Assembly: GCF_900474185.1 (NCBI RefSeq)
Contig: NZ_UCNW01000004.1
Location: forward strand, 1-64,000
Direction: 5' to 3'
Length of the DNA: 64,000 nucleotides
From: Synechococcus sp. UW69
GTDB lineage: Bacteria; Cyanobacteriota; Cyanobacteriia; PCC-6307; Cyanobiaceae
Every line of letters begins with the position of its first letter. The first letter of the stretch is position 1. Positions 8,821 to 14,297 of this stretch are shown in pieces. The translations under genes were made by a program, and so were the position numbers. The notes below the pieces were generated by a model. It had not been told where the DNA came from. It was given only the letters and a program-made list of their open reading frames with translations, and did not search any database.

Positions 8821-9561
8821 TCAAGAACCTCCTCGTATGACATCAAGCACGATGTCCAACGGATCACTCAACATCTGATCTCGTCTCTTGCATAAATCTC
8901 TTTTGAGATCAAGATCGTTCCACGCAGCTGCATAGGAATCACAGAGTTCTCTCCCTTTGATCCGAAGGCAGTAGACCAACTTTTTGGACCGAAGAGTTTT
9001 GTCTTTGATCTCACGACCACGAGCATTGGTTTTTCCATATCCACGGGTGATACCAACCATTTCCCAGTTATCAGCGCGATAACAAACACCATTTCTGGTC
9101 TTTCCATTCCATAAACGTTCTTCGACGACAAAGGTCTCGAACCCTGCTATCGGAACTCCATATAGTGTTTCCCAGTCCTCCATTATCCGTTTTCTCCAGA
9201 TAGAAAGAACAATCGTTGCTAGATTTGGTGCGGGATACTCAAGACGAAAAACATTGTTGTTGACGATGCTATTGAGTTGTTGTGTTTTGACTTCCGTCTC
9301 CTCCGCAAGACCAAAGAACTCGTCCCGTGCCTGATTGGCAAAGACTGCGGAAGCACCACCAATGATTCCAACGACCTCAGATCCGTAGAAGATCAGGTAC
9401 TGGAGTTGTTGTCCCATCGTCCCTCTGTCAGGGATGTAGTGGCTGCGACGGAACTTTTGATAGAGGGGGTTACTGCTCTTGACTAGTTCCAACCTCACAA
9501 GGTCTCTCTGGGCGACGGGAAGGGGGTCTGGAGGCGAACTAGGTGTCAGTAACACCCTCAA
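8821..9561 (-). CDS. DUF4338 (DruA-like) protein
   Basis: A 246-residue protein with the conserved DUF4338 pattern: HYIPDRGTMGQQLQYLIFY near the start, RDEFFGLA, a LNSIVNNNVFRLE block, PNLATIVLSIWRKRIMEDW, GFETFVVEE, then CYRADNWEMVGITRGYGK. DUF4338 is the domain of DruA from the Druantia anti-phage system and is also widespread alone near mobile elements. No other Druantia genes (large helicase DruE and partners) are present, so a defence role cannot be assumed. The nominal TTG start at 9561 overlaps the upstream ribbon-helix-helix gene by 23 bases; a GTG at 9555 is an alternative. Coupled translation is likely. Confidence 0.75.
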   Translation of the reverse strand: MRVLLTPSSPPDPLPVAQRDLVRLELVKSSNPLYQKFRRSHYIPDRGTMGQQLQYLIFYGSEVVGIIGGASAVFANQARDEFFGLAEETEVKTQQLNSIVNNNVFRLEYPAPNLATIVLSIWRKRIMEDWETLYGVPIAGFETFVVEERLWNGKTRNGVCYRADNWEMVGITRGYGKTNARGREIKDKTLRSKKLVYCLRIKGRELCDSYAAAWNDLDLKRDLCKRRDQMLSDPLDIVLDVIRGGS

Positions 9562-9733
9562 GCAATTTCACGATGCTTCTGCCGCGTCCTGTGCCGTGTT
9601 CTCGTCCATACGCATCGAGTGCCTCTATGAACGGTTCAGGCAGAGAGACTTGAATTTGTCTTGCAGGTGGATGTGAACTCTCAACAAACTTCCCGCCTTT
9701 GCCACGGTTCTGATGGTCCTTCGAGAGTGGCAC
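9539..9733 (-). CDS. Small ribbon-helix-helix-like protein
   Basis: A 64-residue basic protein. After a polar N-terminus, PARQIQVSLPEPFIEALDAY followed by a Gly/Arg turn and RGRSIVKLLEG fits the strand-helix-helix of CopG/Arc-type DNA-binding proteins. It starts with GTG at 9733 and its end overlaps the DUF4338 gene, suggesting they form one operon. A 21-base imperfect palindrome related to a perfect one at 11830 sits just upstream of the start, a natural place for an autoregulatory operator. Function is inferred from fold-like pattern only. Confidence 0.55.
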   Translation of the reverse strand: MPLSKDHQNRGKGGKFVESSHPPARQIQVSLPEPFIEALDAYGREHGTGRGRSIVKLLEGVTDT

Positions 9734-9737
9734 GTTA

Positions 9738-9758
9738 CGGACTCATACCAGTCGGTAT
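9738..9758. promoter_or_regulatory. Operator-like imperfect palindrome
   Basis: CGGACTCATACCAGTCGGTAT lies immediately upstream of the small DNA-binding protein gene. It matches 17 of 21 positions of the right-shifted perfect palindrome at 11830-11851. Two related copies near two recombination/regulatory genes suggest a shared protein-binding site. Confidence 0.4.
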
Positions 9759-9831
9759 CCAAACCTATCGTCCAAGTACTCCAGGTGCCATCATCAGTTA
9801 TCTATTGAAGCAACAATCTTGACACTTATAC

Positions 9832-9860
9832 TTGACAAATATCATTAACCTGAATATAAT
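9832..9860 (+). promoter_or_regulatory. Perfect consensus sigma-70 promoter with no gene behind it
   Basis: TTGACA at 9832-9837, a 17-base spacer and TATAAT at 9855-9860 match the bacterial housekeeping consensus exactly. Another TTGACA lies 13 bases upstream. The nearest + strand gene of useful length starts at 10754; only a five-codon frame (MCFEH) at 9895 follows directly. Transcription would run antisense into the small-gene operon at 10010-10495. The 276 bases at 9734-10009 hold no other gene that I can support. Confidence 0.65.
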
Positions 9861-10009
9861 AAATCTGTAAGGATTCAAGAGAACAATGTGCTTTGAACAC
9901 TAGAGACTGGATTGATACCAGGAATTTTTTTGAAAATGATGTATTGAGTTGTTCCGATCGTCCGTAACACTTTGTAGGTTGACAGTATCTTTGATTTTAG
10001 TTTTACCTG

Positions 10010-10141
10010 TTACGTCTTATCGAACTTATCTTTGATCAGTTGTTCAATGAGTCTTTCGTAGTTCTGACTAGGCAAACTCATCTTTTTAATCAGTTCTCTC
10101 GCTAGCACTTCTGATTTATCTGAAAGTCTAACTGTTTTCAT
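10010..10141 (-). CDS. 43-residue ribbon-helix-helix-like peptide
   Basis: Short frame starting with ATG at 10141: MKTVRLSDKSEVLARELIKK, followed by a Ser/Leu/Pro turn and YERLIEQLIKDKF. One strand plus two helices is the layout of minimal ribbon-helix-helix antitoxin or repressor proteins. Its start overlaps the end of the preceding 65-residue gene by 14 bases. It is the last of three small, overlapping genes on this strand. There is no identifiable toxin motif beside it, so a toxin-antitoxin role is only a possibility. Confidence 0.55.
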   Translation of the reverse strand: MKTVRLSDKSEVLARELIKKMSLPSQNYERLIEQLIKDKFDKT

Positions 10142-10325
10142 CTTCGATCTCCCTGTAAACCTGTTTTAGTTCTGCTTCAAGTAGTTTCATTCTTTGTTTG
10201 TCGATCTCTTTCATCAGAAACGACACTTGATTATTCTTCTCTTCAAAATCACCATGACAGATTTCATCTAGTTTGTTGTAGAGGTAATCAATCTTTTTTC
10301 TTGTAGCGGTAGTTTCGTCTTTCAC
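10128..10325 (-). CDS. 65-residue charged helical protein, unknown function
   Basis: GTG-started frame whose product is almost entirely Lys/Glu/Leu-rich (IDYLYNKLDEICHGDFEE, then FLMKEIDKQRMKLLEAELKQ), predicting a helical hairpin or coiled coil. It overlaps the upstream 57-residue gene by 4 bases (GTGA) and the downstream 43-residue gene by 14 bases. That coupling is better evidence for a real gene than the sequence itself. I do not recognise a family. Confidence 0.5.
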   Translation of the reverse strand: MKDETTATRKKIDYLYNKLDEICHGDFEEKNNQVSFLMKEIDKQRMKLLEAELKQVYREIEDENS

Positions 10326-10495
10326 AGTGCCGCTTTCAATGCGTAATACTTCTCTCTGACTAGATTCTTGTGCAGTTGAGAATAGTTGTACCCGTAATGA
10401 TCCATCAGGGAACCTTCCATCAATGACAGTCTTTCAATCTCCTGTTCCTGATAAGAAACCATTTTTTTATTGGGTTGCTGCTTTGTTGGTGTCAT
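10322..10495 (-). CDS. 57-residue polar protein, first gene of small operon
   Basis: ATG-started frame (MTPTKQQPNKKMVSYQEQEI to the end KYYALKAAL) with an AGAAAG Shine-Dalgarno-like stretch about nine bases upstream. It is polar, Tyr-rich and has no recognisable domain. Its TGA overlaps the GTG of the next gene. The 258-base gap upstream (10496-10753) separates it from the divergent zinc-finger gene and holds two inverted repeats, so promoters for both directions are probably there. Confidence 0.45.
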   Translation of the reverse strand: MTPTKQQPNKKMVSYQEQEIERLSLMEGSLMDHYGYNYSQLHKNLVREKYYALKAAL

Positions 10496-10567
10496 GTTGA
10501 TTCTTTCTAGATGATTGATGTAGATAAGTTTTTAGGAAAAACATAAGTGGCGATAACAAATCACCTA

Positions 10568-10638
10568 AGACAACAAGAGGAGTCATATTAAAATCACCCT
10601 TTTGTTGTCTACTAGTTATACGATTGAAGTGACTTCAA
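10568..10638. promoter_or_regulatory. Inverted repeats in divergent intergenic region
   Basis: Two structures lie between the small operon and the zinc-finger gene. The first is a perfect 9-bp inverted repeat, AGACAACAA at 10568-10576 and TTGTTGTCT at 10612-10620, with a 35-base interior. The second is a 15-base palindrome TTGAAGTGACTTCAA at 10624-10638. Position between diverging genes fits operator sites. A TATAAT at 10694-10699 could be the -10 box for the + strand gene, though I see no good -35 box. Confidence 0.4.
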
Positions 10639-10753
10639 CGTTTTGGCGGTAACTCTAAGCAGGACTCTTAATAAATTTCTGAACAATACTATCTATAATA
10701 ATTCTATCTTCCAGATATAAATACGTCAGAGAACAATCACAAAAGGGATTGAA

Positions 10754-11143
10754 ATGAGTTGGAACTTTTACACGAATGAATCAATAGAAGAACCCTTTGT
10801 TCATGATGTTGGTCGTTTCATGAATGCCATAGAGAATCCCAGGAAATTCAATGGCAGAGTCGTTTACCAAAAAGGTGAGTGTCCAGTCTGCAAAAGGAAG
10901 ACAGCAGTGTTGGAATTCTCACCTCGAACAAACACCTGGATGATGGCGTGTCCTGTTCAGGTCTGTGGTCTCCGAACAATGACGTTGCACAAGGCAATCA
11001 AGAGTTACTTTCCGACCCTCCAGGAGGACTGGAGACGTGCGAGATGGACTCCAACGTATTCAGGAGACTGGTTACCGATCAGGAACAGAAAGAGGTCAGT
11101 GCCAGAGGGTGATCAAGAAACAGAGACAGGTTCATGTGTTTGA
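10754..11143 (+). CDS. Zinc-finger protein of the integrative element
   Basis: A 129-residue protein. Residues about 37-63 hold GECPVCKRKTA and then ACPVQVCGL, a C-x2-C...C-x4-C zinc-binding pattern on a short beta-rich core, reminiscent of primase-type zinc ribbons. The C-terminus is basic with Trp-rich segments. No catalytic primase motifs follow, so it may be a stand-alone DNA-binding protein. The ATG at 10754 has AAGGGA about five bases upstream. Its last 31 bases overlap the convergent serine recombinase gene. Function is not known. Confidence 0.6.
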   Translation: MSWNFYTNESIEEPFVHDVGRFMNAIENPRKFNGRVVYQKGECPVCKRKTAVLEFSPRTNTWMMACPVQVCGLRTMTLHKAIKSYFPTLQEDWRRARWTPTYSGDWLPIRNRKRSVPEGDQETETGSCV

Positions 11144-11721
11144 ACGATGCGTTGCACCATCGATCGACTCATACCCATTGATCTAGCGATCGTTCCATAT
11201 CCCTCACCAGCAGTACGTTTTTTCATCACCTCTGCTGCTTGATGTTCGGTATAGGTCTTTTTCCGACCGAATTTCACCCCACGGGACTTAGCGACTTCCC
11301 TGCCTTCAGCGGTTCTGGATTTGATCTGATCCAGTTCCTGAGATGCCGCATACCCCAGGACCGACACGATGAGCATCGTGATTTCCTTTGGCATCGCAGT
11401 GGTATCAAGACGTTTGTCGAGAGTCCTGATATGGATCCCACGTTCTAACAGGTTGCTTACCTCGTTCACCATCCCCAGGAAAGAACGAGATAAACGGGAG
11501 AGTTCAGAGATCACCAGTGTGTCTCCCTCGACCATCTCGTCTAAGCAACGACGTAGTTCAGGACGGGTGTTCCAGTCACTAGTCCCTGTGATCTTGTCTC
11601 CATAGATCCGTTCGCAACCTGCACGTTCTAAGGCGAGCACCTGTCTCTCCTGATCTTGTAGGTCGGTGCTACACCTCCACACTCCAAAAACAGTCATTGC
11701 ATGGGTGTCTGTATCGGACAT
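11113..11721 (-). CDS. Serine recombinase / resolvase-invertase
   Basis: A small serine recombinase. GVWRCSTDLQDQERQ carries the catalytic Ser of the family's (Y)xRxSTxxQ motif; the middle has DTLVISELSRLSRS and a SRTAEGREVAKSRGVKFGRK segment, and a C-terminal helix-turn-helix is seen in GYGTIARSMGMSRSMVQRIV. It cuts and rejoins DNA at paired sites, as resolvases or invertases do. The frame is open to a GTG at 11748, but a strong inverted repeat spans that start, so the ATG at 11721 (203 residues) is preferred; the ATG at 11697 is another option. Confidence 0.88.
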   Translation of the reverse strand: MSDTDTHAMTVFGVWRCSTDLQDQERQVLALERAGCERIYGDKITGTSDWNTRPELRRCLDEMVEGDTLVISELSRLSRSFLGMVNEVSNLLERGIHIRTLDKRLDTTAMPKEITMLIVSVLGYAASQELDQIKSRTAEGREVAKSRGVKFGRKKTYTEHQAAEVMKKRTAGEGYGTIARSMGMSRSMVQRIVQTHEPVSVS

Positions 11722-11744
11722 TTTAATACTGCATTCCGATACAG
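11709..11744. promoter_or_regulatory. res-like inverted repeat at serine recombinase gene
   Basis: Perfect 10-bp inverted repeat CTGTATCGGA (11709-11718) and TCCGATACAG (11735-11744) with 16 bases between. A third CGATACAG lies at 11798-11805. Resolvases commonly bind inverted 12-bp subsites placed at their own promoter, so this is a good candidate site for the adjacent recombinase. Assignment rests on position and symmetry. Confidence 0.55.
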
Positions 11745-11748
11745 TCAC

Positions 11749-12098
11749 TTCTCTGTTGGCACGGTTAACAAGGTGGTGTATTGGAAATCAAAAAAATCGA
11801 TACAGGATCCCAATGGTTTGAACGTTCCCAACCGACTCATATGAGTCGGTTTCAAGACGACTCGGATGACCACTCTTTTGTCCACACCAGAGAGGCGACT
11901 AGAAGACCCCCAGATAGGAATTCCAGATAGGAATTCCAGCCGCGTCCAAGACCTATGGGTTTTGTCCTCCTACTGCCTTCTCTGTCCCTCCTCTGTCTCC
12001 TCCTGAGGCGATATCCCCCTACTGATCGATGGAGTGATGACCTCATTGATCTGTGTCAGAGAAACACTCCCTGAAAAGAGGATCAGGAAGAACAAAGA
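11749..12098. other. Non-coding stretch between recombinase and integrase genes
   Basis: About 350 bases without a supportable gene. It holds a perfect 22-bp palindrome at 11830-11851 (half-site AACCGACTCAT), a CGATACAG copy at 11798, a 13-bp tandem duplication (CAGATAGGAATTC at 11911-11923 and 11924-11936) and a pyrimidine-rich tract around 11960-12010. A 64-codon frame here on the minus strand is low-complexity Arg/Gly-rich and not credible. The region probably combines the recombinase control/crossover sites with the end of the integrase transcript. Confidence 0.5.
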
Positions 12099-13556
12099 CT
12101 ATTCTTCAGTTTGTAGTTGGTCTTCTGGTTTCAAAGTCTTCTTGTGCATTCCAAGTTCATCAATATTCAATAAATTATTGATCCGATAGTAGGTACTCTC
12201 AATTTCCGACTCGGAAGTACCACAATTGTCAGCAATAACTCTTATGCGAGTGTCATTCAAAAGATTGTGTGTGATATGTGTTGAACGCAATGAGTACAAA
12301 GTGAATCGACTGTGATCAGTAGGTTTTGTTTGTCCTTTGTAGAAATCCGTCAAAGCAGTACGAACAAGTTCCTCGTACTTTTTTCTGATCGTCTCTGAAC
12401 TATAAACTCCGACTTCCCATCGGACTTCATCCAACTTTCCTTCTACCTCGAACTTCTTGATGCTTCTCTTGTCTTCCTTATTCATGGTATGGAAAAGGGG
12501 ATTCAAGAATAGACATGTGTCTTTATTCGATTGTGGTAGTAATGGAATTTCCCCTTGAAATCTCCAACGATAATTTGTGATCTCTCCGCTAGCAACAATC
12601 AAGTTATGTTCTTCGATTTGTTTGTTTCTCAATTTGATGCCTTTATTCAAATGCGATTTCACAGAGTTCAACCAATGACCATTCATCACAACAGTTCTCT
12701 TACCTCTTTTCGTCAGAGGACTTACGCGGACTAAACCCTTTAACTTGCCGTCAGGCATCTTTCTAGTTTCGAGATCACCCAAACGCAACGTCATCGCTTC
12801 GTGAGGACGACCACCAAAGTGATACATAAAAAATATCCAGTTGTAGATCCAACGTCTCCTCCACTTCTTCAGTTCATCATCACCCTCTTTAATTTTCACC
12901 CATTCATTAAGAGCAGACTTCAGTGCTTCCCACTCTTCTGGCATGAAAGCAGGATTGGCATCCTCACGGAACTCTTTTCTATTCCGAAGTTTTTTAATGA
13001 AGGAGAATTCATTAGCATCAAGAATACTCTTCTTGACCATCCAACCCAAGAGTTCATTCAATGTCGAGAGATCGGAATTAATCGTGGAGACAGATAAACC
13101 TGCTGTAGCAGAATTCCATTTCCCCTTTGTCTCAACTTTTCTGTAGTAAAGACCATACTCTTCAAAACTTTCACGTTTAATATCGCCAATATTCAAAACA
13201 CCAACCTTTGTGGCGTAAGGAATTATCCTTTGGCGAATACGTTGAGAATATGATTTAACAGCACTCTCTTTAATCTCACCGATATCCGCTTGTTCCAGTT
13301 TCCATTTCAAAAACTCTTCACAGACAGTGGCGAAACGATACTTTTTATTTTTGGAACGAAGTGGTTGATTGATTGTCGTTGCATAAACATCAAGTGCTTT
13401 GTCGTGAGCAATCTTGAGATCTGTTGTACCTAATGAAATGTTGCTGTACTTCTTGTTCCCTCTTGGAATGCGAAGCGTCAAATACTCACGATCGGCATAA
13501 GCGACGATGTGTGCCCGTCCGTTCAACGTTTCCTCTTTGAACTGGATCTTGGGCAT
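12099..13556 (-). CDS. int: Tyrosine site-specific integrase
   Basis: A 485-residue phage-type integrase. The N-terminal half has a core-binding SAM-like region. In the catalytic half FGGRPHEAMTLRLGD supplies the first Arg, a Lys-rich beta hairpin follows, FTLYSLRSTHITHNLL supplies the second Arg box (Tyr where His is most common before x-x-Arg), and ESTYYRI carries the nucleophilic Tyr. The ATG at 13556 gives a standard N-terminus; a TTG nine codons upstream is also open. It lies about 130 bases from attR, the usual location, and should catalyse integration into pdhC. AT-richer than chromosome genes. Confidence 0.92.
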   Translation of the reverse strand: MPKIQFKEETLNGRAHIVAYADREYLTLRIPRGNKKYSNISLGTTDLKIAHDKALDVYATTINQPLRSKNKKYRFATVCEEFLKWKLEQADIGEIKESAVKSYSQRIRQRIIPYATKVGVLNIGDIKRESFEEYGLYYRKVETKGKWNSATAGLSVSTINSDLSTLNELLGWMVKKSILDANEFSFIKKLRNRKEFREDANPAFMPEEWEALKSALNEWVKIKEGDDELKKWRRRWIYNWIFFMYHFGGRPHEAMTLRLGDLETRKMPDGKLKGLVRVSPLTKRGKRTVVMNGHWLNSVKSHLNKGIKLRNKQIEEHNLIVASGEITNYRWRFQGEIPLLPQSNKDTCLFLNPLFHTMNKEDKRSIKKFEVEGKLDEVRWEVGVYSSETIRKKYEELVRTALTDFYKGQTKPTDHSRFTLYSLRSTHITHNLLNDTRIRVIADNCGTSESEIESTYYRINNLLNIDELGMHKKTLKPEDQLQTEE

Positions 13557-13565
13557 CAGGGGAAG

Positions 13566-13655
13566 TGTCCAACTTCCTGCCAAACCACTCAGCAGAAAGC
13601 ACCGCAGGCACTAAGTGTACCCACGGTGCGTTTCAATGTCCAACCACTGTCCAAC
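13566..13655. promoter_or_regulatory. Right-end TGTCCAAC boxes (probable integrase arm sites)
   Basis: TGTCCAAC occurs at 13566-13573, 13637-13644 and 13648-13655. The two nearest attR end 44 and 33 bases from the core, mirroring the 44 and 32 of the left end. The far copy overlaps the integrase leader and might also regulate it. Confidence 0.6.
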
Positions 13656-13688
13656 TGCATAAACCCTTGCGAACACTGACACTAGGAA

Positions 13689-13704
13689 ATGTCTGTGGTT
13701 GCCA
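13689..13704. repeat. attR core, direct repeat
   Basis: Second copy of ATGTCTGTGGTTGCCA, 57 bases from the YlqD gene stop. Beyond it lies native chromosome. Joining this flank to pdhC across the repeat recreates a continuous ylqD-pdhC junction. Confidence 0.85.
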
Positions 13705-13761
13705 AAACCGTCTCCGAAGGGGCAGATCAGGGGAGTTTACGAGTCAGCAGAAGGAAGCCGA

Positions 13762-14205
13762 TCAGGCCTCCTCGATCGACTGAACAACGCCGTCCTTCAC
13801 AACGATGGCCACCTGCATCTTCTGAACCAGGTTGTCGCCGACCTTGAGCTCACACGTGCTCTCCAGCTGCCCCTGCTCAACGATCTGATCCATGTCCAGT
13901 TCACGGACCTGGGCCTGCTGCTGAAGCAAGTTGCGCTTCTGCTCCTCCAGTTCGGCACGCTTGGCCGCCACCTGCTGTTGAATCTGCGCAACCTGGTCCT
14001 GCACACGGGGATCCAGCGGATTGGCGCTCTGACGACGCACCTGATCCACGACGTCCTGACCCTCCTGTTCCAGCTGCGCCAGCTGCTGGTCGGCAGTCGC
14101 AATACCGCTGCTGAGCTCGCGCTCTGCTTCCTCTTTCCAGGTGGGCGTCACCACGGCTCGGACGGTGATCGGACGCTTGATCGTCAAGGAGGTGCCGTCG
14201 GACAT
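13762..14205 (-). CDS. YlqD-family coiled-coil protein
   Basis: A 147-residue protein with a basic N-terminus (SLTIKRPITVRAVVTPTWKEE), a central Gln/Glu-rich coiled coil (about 30-100) and a C-terminal beta-like tail (LKVGDNLVQKMQVAIVVKDG). This layout matches the YlqD family, whose function is unsettled. The ATG at 14205 is preferred over an in-frame start seven codons upstream. On the minus strand pdhC should have been the next gene, but the integrative element now lies between. Confidence 0.7.
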   Translation of the reverse strand: MSDGTSLTIKRPITVRAVVTPTWKEEAERELSSGIATADQQLAQLEQEGQDVVDQVRRQSANPLDPRVQDQVAQIQQQVAAKRAELEEQKRNLLQQQAQVRELDMDQIVEQGQLESTCELKVGDNLVQKMQVAIVVKDGVVQSIEEA

Positions 14206-14297
14206 GGATTCTTGGGAGACGGCCAAAGCGTGTCAGCACTTCCGCGTGTGGTCAATCACCGGTAAACCGACCGCCTCACAAGCGTCTTAAGCCGCGT

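Larger units (their letters stand above)
7713..13704. mobile_element. Integrative element inserted at the 5' end of pdhC
   Basis: An AT-richer segment of about 6 kb between pdhC and the YlqD gene is bounded by identical 16-bp direct repeats (ATGTCTGTGGTTGCCA at 7713-7728 and 13689-13704). The left copy is the pdhC start region. A tyrosine integrase gene ends the element beside the right repeat. Other contents are a serine recombinase, a DUF4338 protein, a zinc-finger protein, four tiny proteins and a sulfotransferase. Repeated TGTCCAAC boxes lie at mirrored distances inside both ends. No tRNA gene is at either junction, so the target is the coding gene. It resembles small tyrosine-recombinase elements of marine picocyanobacteria in general organisation, but that relationship is inference. 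Confidence 0.85.

Noticed and set aside
8821-9561. Full Druantia defence system
   Set aside because: Only the DUF4338 domain is present; the large helicase and other Druantia proteins are absent from the element.
9895-9912. Five-codon frame MCFEH after the consensus promoter
   Set aside because: Too short to claim as a gene; may be a leader peptide but nothing supports it beyond position.
11168-11177. GACTCATACC, resembling half of the element palindromes
   Set aside because: Falls inside the recombinase helix-turn-helix coding region and lacks the second half; probably coincidence.
11852-12046. 64-codon minus frame between the element's recombinases
   Set aside because: Arg/Gly-rich, no ribosome site, spans a tandem duplication and a pyrimidine tract; treated as non-coding.
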